A stretch of 64,000 bases of DNA, from the NCBI RefSeq assembly GCF_009663685.2, contig NZ_RCOG02000027.1, positions 266,240-330,239 on the forward strand. Reading direction: 5' to 3'. The translations under genes were made by a program, and so were the position numbers. The DNA comes from Cupriavidus sp. U2. Its GTDB lineage: Bacteria > Pseudomonadota > Gammaproteobacteria > Burkholderiales > Burkholderiaceae. Below are positions 7,988-16,651 of this stretch, piece by piece. Position 1 is the first letter of the stretch. Each line of letters starts with the position of its first letter. Under the pieces are notes generated by a model. The model did no database searches. It saw only the letters and a list, made by a program, of their open reading frames with translations, and had not been told where the DNA came from.

Positions 7988-9013
7988 ATGACGCAAGGTC
8001 TTCCCGCCAGCCTTTCACGCCGCCGGCTACTGCTGGGCAGCGCCGCCACCGCGGCCGTTGCCGCCACCGGCACGGCCAGCCTGCTTGTGCCGCGCATGGC
8101 ACGCGCCGCCGGCGAATATCCCGACCGGCCCATCACGTTCATCTGCCCCTGGCCGGTAGGCGGCACGGCCGACCAGTCGATGCGGGCCCTGTGCCAGGTG
8201 GCGTCGGGAGTTCTCAAGCAGTCGATCGTGGTGGAAAACCGCGCCGGCGCATCGGGCATGATCGGCACCAAGGCGCTGGCCCGCGCCAACCCCGATGGCT
8301 ACACCATCGGCCAGATCCCGATTTCGGTCACGCGCTTCTCGCAGCTGGGCATGCTGCAGCTGGACCCGCGCACCGAACTGACCTACCTGGCACGCACCTC
8401 TGGCCAGACCTTCGGCATCGCCGTGCCGGCCGGCTCGCGCTTCAAGACGCTGGCCGATGTGGTGGCCGAGGCCAAGGCGCACCCGGGAAAGCTCACCTAC
8501 GCGCATGCCGGCATCGACGGCGCCACGCACGTCGGCATGGAGCAGTTCGCGCTGGCCGCCAGCGTGAAGTTCAACGCCATCGCCTACAAGGGCGGCTCGC
8601 AGGCCCTGCAGGACGTTCTGGCCAACCAGGTGGACCTGCTGGCCGATTCCAGTTCGTGGGCGCCGCATGTGGAAGCCGGCAAGCTGCGTCTGCTGGCCAC
8701 CTGGGGCGAGCAGCGCACGCCGCGCTTCAAGGACACGCCCACGCTCAAGGAACTGGGCTACAACGTCGTCGTGGAAGCCCCCAACGGCATCGGCGCGCCC
8801 AAGGGCCTGCCGCCCGATATCGAAAAGAAGCTGCGCGATGCGTTTCGCGCCGCCGTGGCCAGCGCCGAATTCAGGACCGTGGCCGCCCGCATCGACGCGC
8901 CGGTCATGTATCTGGACGGCCCCGACTACAAGAAGTACGTGGCCGAGGTCTACAGCCAGGAAACGCAGCTGATCCAGCGCCTGAAACTCAAGGAAATGCT
9001 CGCGCAGAGCTAA
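7988..9013 (+). CDS. Bug-family (TctC-like) periplasmic solute receptor, Tat-exported
   Basis: 341 residues. The N-terminus has a twin-arginine signal (SRRRLLLGSAAT) and a hydrophobic core ending near ARAAGEY, so it is exported folded. The mature part has the Bug hallmark start (YPDRPITFICPWPVGGTADQ) and the NPDGYTIG and PGKLTYAHAG segments. Bug proteins bind carboxylates for TctAB carriers, but no TctA or TctB lies in the window, so it is an orphan receptor, as is common in Burkholderiales. It is the first gene of the rightward operon with a UxaA-type dehydratase, and a sugar diacid or related hydroxy-acid is the likely ligand (inference). Confidence 0.9.
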   Translation: MTQGLPASLSRRRLLLGSAATAAVAATGTASLLVPRMARAAGEYPDRPITFICPWPVGGTADQSMRALCQVASGVLKQSIVVENRAGASGMIGTKALARANPDGYTIGQIPISVTRFSQLGMLQLDPRTELTYLARTSGQTFGIAVPAGSRFKTLADVVAEAKAHPGKLTYAHAGIDGATHVGMEQFALAASVKFNAIAYKGGSQALQDVLANQVDLLADSSSWAPHVEAGKLRLLATWGEQRTPRFKDTPTLKELGYNVVVEAPNGIGAPKGLPPDIEKKLRDAFRAAVASAEFRTVAARIDAPVMYLDGPDYKKYVAEVYSQETQLIQRLKLKEMLAQS

Positions 9014-9034
9014 CCCGCCCCAACCCTGTCAATC

Positions 9035-10558
9035 GTGACCCTGAACCCCGTCATTCGCCTGCACGCCAACGACAACGTCCTGATCGCCCGCGCCGACCTG
9101 ACGCTGGGCCAGCACCTGGAGGACCTGGACGTGCGCGTGCGCGCCCAGGTGCCCGCCGGCCACAAGATCGCCGCCCGTGCGATCGCACGCGGCGAGCGGG
9201 TCAAGAAATACGACACCGTGATTGGCGTGGCCGACCGCGACATTGCCGCCGGCGAGCACGTGCACAGCCATAACCTGCGGCTCGTGGACGACTACCGCGA
9301 TCCCGCGTTCTGTGCCGATGTGCGCCCCGTGGCCTACGTGCCGGAACGCGAACGCGCGACGTTCATGGGCTATGTGCGGCCGGACGGCCGCGTGGGCACG
9401 CGCAACTTCGTCGGCATCCTGTCGTCGGTGAACTGCTCGGCCACGGTCATCAAGCACATCGCCGCGCATTTCACCACGGAGCGGCTGGCCGCCTATCCCA
9501 ATGTCGATGGCGTGGTGGCGTTCGCGCAGAGCAGTGGCTGCGGCATGTCGTCGCCCAGCGAGCACTTCGACCTCCTGCGCCGCACCATCGCCGGCTATGC
9601 GCGGCATCCGAACCTGGCCGGCGTGCTGATCGTCGGCCTGGGCTGCGAGCGCAACCAGGTGGCATCGCTGGTGGAATCGCAAGGGCTGGTCCCCGGCGAG
9701 AACCTGCACACGCTGGTGATGCAGGAAACGGGCGGCACGCGCGCCACGATCGAGGCGGGCATCCGCGCCATCGAGGCCATGCTGCCGGCCGCCAATGCCT
9801 TCCGGCGCCAGCCCGTGAGCGCCAGCCATATCAAGATCGGCCTCGAGTGCGGCGGCTCGGACGGCTTCTCGGGCATCACGGCCAACCCGGCGCTGGGTGC
9901 GGCCATGGATATCCTGGTGCGCCACGGCGGCACCGCGATCCTGTCGGAAACCCCGGAAATCCACGGCGTGGAGTACATGCTTACGCGCCGGGCGGTGACG
10001 CCCGAGGTGGGCCAGAAGCTGCTGGATCGCCTGGCCTGGTGGGAACGCTACACCGCCGGACACAACGCCCAGTTCAACGGCGTGGTCGGGCACGGCAACC
10101 AGCAGGGTGGCCTGGCCAACATCTTCGAGAAATCCCTGGGCTCGGCCATGAAGGGCGGCACCACGCCGCTGCAGGCCGTGTACGAGTACGCCGAGCCGAT
10201 CGACCGCGCCGGTTTGGTCTTCATGGATTCCCCCGGCTACGACCCCGTGGCCGCCACCGGCCAGATCGCCAGCGGCGCCAACCTGATCTGCTTCACCACC
10301 GGCCGTGGCTCGATGTTCGGCTCGAAGCCGGCCCCGACCATCAAGCTGGCCTCGAATTCGCCGATGTTCCGCCGCCTGGAGGAAGACATGGACATCAACT
10401 GCGGCCTGGTGCTCGACGGGGAACTGAGCGTGGCGCAGATGGGCGAACGGATCTTCGAACACATCCTGCGCGCCGCATCCGGCGAACCCACCAAGAGCGA
10501 ACTGCTTGGGCTGGGCGATCACGAGTTCGTGCCCTGGCACGTGGGGATCGTGAGCTAG
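9035..10558 (+). CDS. UxaA/GarD-family hydro-lyase (altronate/galactarate dehydratase type)
   Basis: 507 residues, with both the small SAF domain (1-100) and the large UxaA domain in one chain. The frame starts with GTG at 9035, 22 bases after the receptor stop and without a clear ribosome site, so coupling to the upstream gene is likely. Conserved UxaA features include GRVGTRNFVGI, the SSGCGMS and GLGCERNQ cysteine motifs, GLECGGSDGFSG and a late TTGRGSMFG. The family dehydrates altronate, galactarate or similar C5/C6 acids. With an HpcH aldolase and a semialdehyde dehydrogenase downstream, galactarate or a glucarate relative is my best guess, but the exact substrate cannot be read. Confidence 0.85.
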   Translation: MTLNPVIRLHANDNVLIARADLTLGQHLEDLDVRVRAQVPAGHKIAARAIARGERVKKYDTVIGVADRDIAAGEHVHSHNLRLVDDYRDPAFCADVRPVAYVPERERATFMGYVRPDGRVGTRNFVGILSSVNCSATVIKHIAAHFTTERLAAYPNVDGVVAFAQSSGCGMSSPSEHFDLLRRTIAGYARHPNLAGVLIVGLGCERNQVASLVESQGLVPGENLHTLVMQETGGTRATIEAGIRAIEAMLPAANAFRRQPVSASHIKIGLECGGSDGFSGITANPALGAAMDILVRHGGTAILSETPEIHGVEYMLTRRAVTPEVGQKLLDRLAWWERYTAGHNAQFNGVVGHGNQQGGLANIFEKSLGSAMKGGTTPLQAVYEYAEPIDRAGLVFMDSPGYDPVAATGQIASGANLICFTTGRGSMFGSKPAPTIKLASNSPMFRRLEEDMDINCGLVLDGELSVAQMGERIFEHILRAASGEPTKSELLGLGDHEFVPWHVGIVS

Positions 10559-10603
10559 GCCCTTCGCATATCAGACGCTTCCAACATCCGACCCCGCCAT
10601 CGC

Positions 10604-12073
10604 ATGCTGACCACTCTCACCGACCCCACCCTGCTTCGCAGCCAGAACTTCATCGACCAGCAATGGTGCGACAGCCGCGCCCGCCTGGAAGTGACCGACC
10701 CGGCCACGGGCGCAGTGATCGCCGACGTGCCCGACAGCGATGCCGCCGACGCCCGGCGCGCCGCCGATGCCGCCGCCGCGGCCTTCCCGGCCTGGAGCCG
10801 CCGCACCGCCCGCGACCGTGCCCAGATCATCAAACAGTGGCACGCGCTGATCCTGGCCAACGAGCAGGACCTGGCCCGCATCATCTCCGCCGAGCAGGGC
10901 AAGCCCATGCACGAGAGCGTGGGCGAAGTGCGCTACGGGGCGTCGTACGTGGAATGGTTCGCCGAGGAAGCCACGCGCATCTGCGGCGACGTGGTGGCCG
11001 AGGCCGTGCCGGGCCGCAAGATGATCGTGCTCAAGGAGCCGGTGGGCGTGGTAGCCGCCATCACGCCATGGAACTTCCCGCTGGCGATGATCGCCCGCAA
11101 GATCGCGCCCGCGCTGGCCGCTGGCTGCACCGTGGTGGCCAAGCCCGCCGAAGATACCCCGCTGACCGCGCTGGCGCTGGTCCGCCTGGCGGAACGCGCG
11201 GGCCTGCCGCAAGGCGTGTTGAACATCGTCACCGCATCGCGCGCCAACACCCCGGCCGTGGTCGATGCCTGGCTGGCCGATGCGCGCGTGCGCAAGATCA
11301 CGTTCACGGGCTCCACGCCGGTGGGCAAGCACCTGGCCCGCGAGTCGGCCGGCACGCTCAAGAAGCTGTCGCTGGAACTGGGCGGCAACGCCCCGTTCAT
11401 CGTATTCGACGATGCCGACCTCGATGCGGCCGTGGAGGGCCTGATGGCCGCCAAGTTCCGCAACGGCGGCCAGACCTGCGTGTGCCCGAACCGCGTGTAC
11501 GTGCAGGCCGGCGTCCACGACGCCTTCGTCAGCAAGCTGGCCGCCCGCGTGGGTGCGCTGCACGTGGGCCCGGCCTCCGACTCCGCCGCGCAGATCGGTC
11601 CGATGATCAATGCCCGCGCCGTCGACAAGATCGACCGCCATGTGCGCGATGCCGTGGACCAGGGCGCCCGCGTGGTGGTGGGCGGCGAGCGCGTGCGCAC
11701 CGCCGATGGCCCGCACTACTACGCCCCGACCGTGCTGGCCGGCGCCACGCCCGCGATGGCGCTGGCGCACGAGGAAACCTTCGGACCCGTGGCACCTGTG
11801 TTCCGCTTTACCCACGAGGATGAAGTGATCCGCGACGCCAACGACACGCCGTTCGGGCTGGCCGCCTACTTCTATTCCAACGACGTGCGGCGCATCTGGC
11901 GCGTGGCGCAGGCGCTGGAAACCGGCATCGTGGGCATCAACGAAGGCGCGCTGGCGTCCGAGGCGGCGCCGTTCGGCGGCGTGAAGGAATCGGGCTACGG
12001 CCGCGAAGGATCGCGCCACGGGCTTGACGATTACATGCATACCAAGTATCTGTGCCAGGGCCAGTTGCACTGA
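10604..12073 (+). CDS. NAD(P)-dependent aldehyde dehydrogenase of the succinate/2-oxoglutarate semialdehyde type
   Basis: 489 residues, complete ALDH fold. ITPWNFPLAMIARK (cofactor and oxyanion region), FTGSTPVGKHLA, the general base in LELGGNAP and the nucleophile in GGQTCVCPNR are all present, closing with KESGYGREGSRHG. The close resemblance is to GabD-type succinate semialdehyde dehydrogenases; 2-oxoglutarate semialdehyde dehydrogenases of hexarate pathways belong to the same clade. It follows the UxaA-type gene by 45 bases and precedes the HpcH aldolase by 50. It could oxidise the aldehyde released by the aldolase (for example tartronate or a malonate-type semialdehyde); that role is inferred. 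Confidence 0.88.
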   Translation: MLTTLTDPTLLRSQNFIDQQWCDSRARLEVTDPATGAVIADVPDSDAADARRAADAAAAAFPAWSRRTARDRAQIIKQWHALILANEQDLARIISAEQGKPMHESVGEVRYGASYVEWFAEEATRICGDVVAEAVPGRKMIVLKEPVGVVAAITPWNFPLAMIARKIAPALAAGCTVVAKPAEDTPLTALALVRLAERAGLPQGVLNIVTASRANTPAVVDAWLADARVRKITFTGSTPVGKHLARESAGTLKKLSLELGGNAPFIVFDDADLDAAVEGLMAAKFRNGGQTCVCPNRVYVQAGVHDAFVSKLAARVGALHVGPASDSAAQIGPMINARAVDKIDRHVRDAVDQGARVVVGGERVRTADGPHYYAPTVLAGATPAMALAHEETFGPVAPVFRFTHEDEVIRDANDTPFGLAAYFYSNDVRRIWRVAQALETGIVGINEGALASEAAPFGGVKESGYGREGSRHGLDDYMHTKYLCQGQLH

Positions 12074-12123
12074 CAACGCCCCATCGAACCCCGTTCGACA
12101 CCCGCACCGACAGGAGACACCCC

Positions 12124-12927
12124 ATGCCCGCCCATAACCCGTTCAAGGCCGCGCTGGCCGCCCGCCAGGCCCAGATCGGCCTCTGGATGTCCGCCGCCAC
12201 GCCCTACGTCGCCGAAATCAGCGCCACGGCCGGCTTCGACTGGCTGCTGGTGGACGGCGAACACGCGCCCAACGACGTGCGCACCATCCTGCAGACGCTG
12301 CAGGCACTGGCCCCGTACCGCTCGCAGCCCGTGGTGCGCGCCGTGTCGGGCGAGACCGCACTGATCAAGCAGCTGCTGGACATCGGCGCCCGTACGCTGC
12401 TGATTCCGATGGTGGACACCGCCGAACAGGCCGCCGCACTGGTGCGCGCCACGCGCTACCCGCCGTTCGGCGTGCGTGGCGTGGGCAGCGCCGTGGCGCG
12501 CGTGTCGCAATGGAGCGCCCGCAAGGACTACCTGGCCGTGGCCGATGACGAGGTCTGCCTGCTGGTGCAGGCCGAGACCGTGACCGCCATGCAGAATCTG
12601 GAAGCGATCTGCGCGGTTGACGGCGTGGATGGCGTCTTCATCGGCCCGGCCGACCTGGCCGCGTCGATGGGCCATCGCGGCAACCCGGGGCACCCCGAGG
12701 TGCAGGCGCAGATCGAGACGGCCATGCGCACGATCATCGCCAGCGGCAAGGCCGCCGGCACGCTGACCTCAGACAATGCGCTGGCGCGTCGTTACCTGGA
12801 ACTGGGCTGCACTTTCGTGGCCACCGGCGTCGACGTGCTGGTCTACGCCAACGCGGCGCGCAAGCTCGCCGCCGAATTCCTGCCGGAGCGCGCCCAACAG
12901 GTGTCCGCGCCCGGCGCCGCCTACTGA
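12124..12927 (+). CDS. HpcH/HpaI-family class II aldolase (GarL-like)
   Basis: 267 residues from the ATG at 12124, which has AGGAGACA upstream; an earlier in-frame ATG at 12052 would lie inside the dehydrogenase gene. The sequence opens like HpaI/GarL (QIGLWMSAATPYVAEI, then FDWLLVDGEHAPND). The metal-site residues are in VQAETVTAM and FIGPADLAASMG. Such enzymes cleave 2-keto-3-deoxy or 4-hydroxy-2-keto acids to pyruvate and an aldehyde. It fits directly after the dehydratase and aldehyde dehydrogenase: dehydrate, cleave, oxidise. The exact carbon chain length is not determined by sequence. Confidence 0.88.
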   Translation: MPAHNPFKAALAARQAQIGLWMSAATPYVAEISATAGFDWLLVDGEHAPNDVRTILQTLQALAPYRSQPVVRAVSGETALIKQLLDIGARTLLIPMVDTAEQAAALVRATRYPPFGVRGVGSAVARVSQWSARKDYLAVADDEVCLLVQAETVTAMQNLEAICAVDGVDGVFIGPADLAASMGHRGNPGHPEVQAQIETAMRTIIASGKAAGTLTSDNALARRYLELGCTFVATGVDVLVYANAARKLAAEFLPERAQQVSAPGAAY

Positions 12928-12936
12928 GTATCCAAG

Positions 12937-14403
12937 ATGTCCTCGCTGCCTTCCCAAGCCCTGCCCTCCCAGACCGACCTGCTGCAGGCCATGCTGGCCA
13001 TCGTCGGCCCCAACGGCTGCCTGACCGCCGACGCCGACACCGAGCCGTACGTGACCGACTACCGCCGCATCTATCGCGGCAAGTCACCGCTGGTGGTCAT
13101 GCCCGCCACCACCGAACAGGTCAGCCGCGTGATGGCGTGGTGCCATGAGCACAACGTGCCCGTGGTCCCGCAGGGCGGCAATACGTCGCTGATGGGCGGC
13201 GCCGTGCCCGACGACAGCGGCACGGCCGTAGTCATCAGCCTGAAGAAGATGAACCGCGTGCTGGCCATCGACACTGTCAACGACACGATGACCGTGGAGG
13301 CCGGCGTGACGCTGTCCGGCGCACGCGCCGCGGCCGACGATGCCCGCCGCCTGTTTCCGCTGCGCATCGGCTCGGAGGGCTCGTGCCAGATCGGCGGCAA
13401 CCTGTCGACCAACGCAGGCGGCACGGCCGTGCTGCGCTACGGCAACATGCGCGATCTGGTGCTGGGCATCGAGGTGGTGCTGCCCGACGGGCGCATCTTT
13501 TCGTCGCTCAAGGGCCTGCGCAAGGACAACACAGGCTACGACCTCAAGCACCTGTTCATCGGCGCCGAAGGCACGCTCGGCATCATCACCGGCGCGGTGC
13601 TGAAGCTGATGCCACAGCCGCGCTCCACCGCCGTGGCCTTCGTGGCCGTGGACGGCCCGGAAGCCGCCGTCAAGCTGCTGGGCGAGGCCCGTGCGCTGTC
13701 GGGCGGCGCGGTCACGGCCTTCGAACTGATCTCGGCCCCGGCGCTGGACCTGGTGCTCGAATACCTGGGCGACGTGCCGTCGCCGCTGCCGGGGCGGCAT
13801 GACTGGATGGTGCTGATCGAGCTGACATCGGGCACCGACGAGGAAACGCTCGGCGGCACGCTGATGGAAATCCTGGAATCCGGCCTGGGCAACGGCTGGG
13901 TCGTGGATGCCGCCGTGGCGTCGAGCCTGGCCGACGTGCAGCAGTTCTGGCGCATCCGCGAGGAAATCTCGGACGCCCAGACGCGCACCGGCGGCAGCAT
14001 CAAGTGCGATATCTCGGTGCCGGTGTCGCGCATCGCGCAATTCATCGAGAAGGCGTCGGCCGAGGTGCTGGCGCTGGAGCCGGCCACCCGCATGGTGATC
14101 TACGGCCATATGGGCGACGGCAATGTCCACTTCAACCCGCTGCGCCCGAAAGACCGCGATGCCAGGGACTTCCTGGCGCAGTGGTACAAGCCCGTGTCGG
14201 ATCTGGTCGACGGTCTGGCCCACGCCGAGAACGGCTCCATCTCGGCCGAGCACGGCATCGGCGTGGCCAAGCGCGACGACCTGGGCCGCTACAAGTCGCA
14301 GGTGGAGCTGGAGCTGATGTGGCAGGTCAAGCGCGCGCTCGATCCGAAGAACCTGTTGAACCCGGGGCGGGTGCTGCCACCGATCGCTGGGCCCGCTGAC
14401 TGA
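12937..14403 (+). CDS. FAD-linked 2-hydroxyacid dehydrogenase (GlcD/D-2-hydroxyglutarate dehydrogenase family)
   Basis: 488 residues. The PCMH-type FAD domain spans about 45-225 (VVPQGGNTSLMGGAVPD, then GSEGSCQIGGNLSTNAGG). The C-terminal catalytic domain has the metal-binding VIYGHMGDGNVHFNPL and SAEHGIGVAKRDDL, and ends LDPKNLLNPGRVLP. It oxidises a D-2-hydroxyacid (lactate, glycolate, 2-hydroxyglutarate and similar) and passes electrons to an acceptor. It begins nine bases after the aldolase stop, as last gene of the Bug/UxaA operon, so it may process a hydroxyacid from the cleavage products. Its last 77 bases are overlapped on the other strand by the EamA gene. Confidence 0.88.
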   Translation: MSSLPSQALPSQTDLLQAMLAIVGPNGCLTADADTEPYVTDYRRIYRGKSPLVVMPATTEQVSRVMAWCHEHNVPVVPQGGNTSLMGGAVPDDSGTAVVISLKKMNRVLAIDTVNDTMTVEAGVTLSGARAAADDARRLFPLRIGSEGSCQIGGNLSTNAGGTAVLRYGNMRDLVLGIEVVLPDGRIFSSLKGLRKDNTGYDLKHLFIGAEGTLGIITGAVLKLMPQPRSTAVAFVAVDGPEAAVKLLGEARALSGGAVTAFELISAPALDLVLEYLGDVPSPLPGRHDWMVLIELTSGTDEETLGGTLMEILESGLGNGWVVDAAVASSLADVQQFWRIREEISDAQTRTGGSIKCDISVPVSRIAQFIEKASAEVLALEPATRMVIYGHMGDGNVHFNPLRPKDRDARDFLAQWYKPVSDLVDGLAHAENGSISAEHGIGVAKRDDLGRYKSQVELELMWQVKRALDPKNLLNPGRVLPPIAGPAD

Positions 14404-15232
14404 GCCAAACCCCGCCGAGCACCAGCACCATGCCCGCGATCTGCGCCGTGCTCAGCGTCTGCCCCAGCACGATCCAGCCGATCAGCACCGCCGTGAGCGG
14501 GCTCAGGAACCCCAGCGTTGCCACGGCGCCGGGGCCCAGCCGCGCAATGCCCCGGACCCACAGCACATAGGTCAGCGCCGCGCCGATCACCGTCAGCCAC
14601 GCCATGCCCAGCGCGTTGGCCAGCGTGGGCGTGGGCAGCGGCGGTTCCAGCCATAGCGCGAACGGCACCAGCAGGATGCCGCCCGCCGTCAGTTGCCAGG
14701 CCGTGAACGTCAGCGCCGGCACCGGCGGCTGCCAGCGGCGCGTGAGCACGGTGCCCAGCGCCATCGACACCGCGCCAGCCAGTCCGGCCGCCACGCCCAC
14801 CGCATCCAGCGTGGCCTTCGGGGTCAGCACCAGCAACGCCACGCCCGCCAGCCCGGCCAGCGCCGCGGCAATCGCGCCCACCCGGATCGCCGATCCCAGC
14901 AACACACGCGACAGCGCGATCACGATCAGCGGCTGGATGGCGCCGAGCGTGGCCGCCACGCCACCGGGCAGCCGGTAGGCCGAGACGAACAGCATGGCCC
15001 AGAAGAACGAGAAATTGAGCGCGCCCAGCACCAGCAGCCTGGGCCACCAGCTCCGCGCTGGAAACTGCCGGCCCAGCAGCCAGAGCAGCATGCCCGCCGG
15101 CAGCGCACGCAGCGTGGCAACCGTCAGCGGATAGCCGGCCGGCAGCCAGTTGGTGGTCACAAGGTAGGTGGTGCCCCAGATGGCGGGCGCCAGCGCGGTC
15201 AGCAACAGGTCTGTCGAACGGCGTGTGGCCAT
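14327..15232 (-). CDS. EamA/DMT-family transporter
   Basis: 301 residues with about ten hydrophobic helices arranged as two EamA repeats; the first includes LAPAIWGTTYLVTTNWLP and the second LTFTAWQLTAGGIL and AVATLGFLSPLTAVLIGW. The family exports amino acids or other small metabolites. It is transcribed alone. Its end runs 77 bases into the convergent FAD dehydrogenase gene, so its C-terminal tail (APAPGSTGSSDRARA) is encoded opposite that enzyme's terminal residues. Substrate unknown. Confidence 0.87.
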   Translation of the reverse strand: MATRRSTDLLLTALAPAIWGTTYLVTTNWLPAGYPLTVATLRALPAGMLLWLLGRQFPARSWWPRLLVLGALNFSFFWAMLFVSAYRLPGGVAATLGAIQPLIVIALSRVLLGSAIRVGAIAAALAGLAGVALLVLTPKATLDAVGVAAGLAGAVSMALGTVLTRRWQPPVPALTFTAWQLTAGGILLVPFALWLEPPLPTPTLANALGMAWLTVIGAALTYVLWVRGIARLGPGAVATLGFLSPLTAVLIGWIVLGQTLSTAQIAGMVLVLGGVWLSQRAQRSVAAPAPGSTGSSDRARA

Positions 15233-15276
15233 GGGGATTCCCTTTGGGACCAGTGCAGGTGGATGAACACGATGAT

Positions 15277-15286
15277 TGTGCGCACA
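15277..15286. promoter_or_regulatory. 10-bp perfect palindrome upstream of the EamA gene
   Basis: TGTGCGCACA lies 45 bp upstream of the EamA start codon, flanked by AT on the left and TT on the right. It could be a regulator half-site pair or part of the promoter. No adjacent regulator gene is present to assign it. Confidence 0.3.
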
Positions 15287-15369
15287 TTACAGCACCGCCC
15301 CGCCCGGCGGAAGCCGACGGATATGGAACACAGCATTTACCGCCCGTCATGAATCGGGCCACCATGAAG

Positions 15370-15425
15370 AAAGCGGGGCCGCAGCCCCGCTTTACGGTGA
15401 TCGGGCGCCGCCAGTGGCTGGCGGC
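15370..15425 (-). terminator. Two stem-loops downstream of the CsbD gene
   Basis: AAAGCGGGGC (15370-15379) pairs exactly with GCCCCGCTTT (15384-15393), giving a 10-bp stem followed by T-rich sequence when read leftwards. A second perfect 8-bp stem, GCCGCCAG-TGG-CTGGCGGC, is at 15407-15425. The first is a good intrinsic terminator for the leftward CsbD gene and also shields the EamA gene. Confidence 0.75.
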
Positions 15426-15450
15426 CCCCTGCCTCGCGCCGGATCAGACC

Positions 15451-15630
15451 CTAGCGCGGGTTCTTCTTCATGTCTTCCTTGGTATCGCCATAGCTGGCCT
15501 GCGTGCGGCCGGCCACCTGCTGGGCCTTGCCCTTCATTTCGGTGGAAGTCTTGCCGGTTACCTTGCCGGCCAGTTCCTTTGCCTTGCCCTTGGCCTCGTT
15601 CATGCGGCCCTTCACCTGGTCCTTGTTCAT
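15451..15630 (-). CDS. CsbD-family small stress protein
   Basis: 59 residues, MNKDQVKGRMNEAKGKAKEL onward, highly charged with repeated Gly-Lys-Ala and AGK motifs and no hydrophobic segment. This is the CsbD/YjbJ signature: a small, soluble, intrinsically flexible protein abundant under general stress and stationary phase. A ribosome site (AGGAGAG) precedes the ATG at 15630. Two stem-loops follow. It stands alone between the EamA exporter and the FetAB operon. The biochemical function of the family is unknown. Confidence 0.9.
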   Translation of the reverse strand: MNKDQVKGRMNEAKGKAKELAGKVTGKTSTEMKGKAQQVAGRTQASYGDTKEDMKKNPR

Positions 15631-15988
15631 GATCGCACTCTCCTGATGGGTCGGTTCGTAGGGCGTCCGTCGTCCGCGCGCTGGCCCGGCTGACGGGCGC
15701 TGCGGCAGGCAACGGCGCTACTGGACAGTGTAGAAAGGGCACGGGAGCTGTCGTGTAGGACATGGCCGCAACAGGATGTCGGACGGTGCCAATGCGGTTC
15801 TCCCGGCGCCGGTGCGGCTGGCCCTTGCTCACGCCGCGTCGGCGCCCACAATGGGGGCAGGCCTGCGCATGCATCGCGCCCGAGGCCGCCTGACGTCAAA
15901 CGATATGCCTCGCTTAATCCGCCATTCATCGAATGACGATACGCTTGCGGCACTCCGCCTTCCACCCGCCTTGCCCCCGCCCCGCTCC
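15631..15988. other. Spacer between CsbD and FetA; FetA start uncertain
   Basis: This 358-base stretch carries the CsbD leader at its left end. The FetA frame is open back to an ATG at 15776, with another at 15905. The extra 71 residues are Arg/Pro/Ala-rich and unlike an ABC protein, so I treat them as leader, but neither 15905 nor 15989 has a convincing ribosome site. I see no other gene or repeat. Confidence 0.4.
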
Positions 15989-16651
15989 ATGGACGGCCAC
16001 CTGCATATCCACGACCTGACCGGCCACGGCCGCGGCCCTTATACGTTCGATGTGACGGGCGGCAAATGCACGGTGCTGTCAGGCCCCTCGGGCAGCGGCA
16101 AGAGCCTGCTGCTGCGCATGATTGCCGACCTCGATCCCAGCAATGGCAGCGTACACATCGGCAACACGCCGCGCGAGGCGCTGAGCGGGCCGGCGTGGCG
16201 ACGCGAGGTGATCTATGTGGCGGCCGAATCGGGCTGGTGGGCCGACGACGTGCGCAGCCATTTCGACGACCTCGGTCCTGCCGACATCGCCGATGCCACC
16301 GGTCGCCCGGGCACACCCGGCACCGCCGATACCCGGCTTGCGCGACTGGCGCGCCGGCTCTGCCTGCGCGACGACATCCTGGCCGCGCGCGTCAGCCATC
16401 TGTCCACCGGAGAACGGCAGCGGCTGGCGCTGCTGCGGGCCATCGTCCGCCGGCCCCGCTTCCTGCTGCTCGACGAGCCCACCTCGGCTTTGGATCACGA
16501 CACCACACTGGCCGTGGAAGCCGTGCTGCGCGAAGTCATGGCCGAGGGCGTCGGATTGCTGGTCGTTTCCCACAACACCGAACAGGCAGCGCGCCTGCAG
16601 CACGCGCACTGGCGCCTGTGCCCGTCCGGACTGGAGCCCCTGCACCCATGA
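15989..16651 (+). CDS. fetA: ABC transporter ATP-binding protein, FetA/YbbL type
   Basis: 220 residues from the ATG at 15989. Walker A GPSGSGKS is at 32-39, the signature LSTGERQ at about 138-144 and Walker B FLLLDEPTSALD at about 158-169, with a switch His in VVSHNTEQ. The short length and the partner identify the FetAB class, reported in E. coli as an iron exporter that lowers peroxide stress. The stop overlaps the ATG of the permease by four bases (ATGA at 16648). The start is not certain: longer forms from 15776 or 15905 are open. Confidence 0.85.
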   Translation: MDGHLHIHDLTGHGRGPYTFDVTGGKCTVLSGPSGSGKSLLLRMIADLDPSNGSVHIGNTPREALSGPAWRREVIYVAAESGWWADDVRSHFDDLGPADIADATGRPGTPGTADTRLARLARRLCLRDDILAARVSHLSTGERQRLALLRAIVRRPRFLLLDEPTSALDHDTTLAVEAVLREVMAEGVGLLVVSHNTEQAARLQHAHWRLCPSGLEPLHP

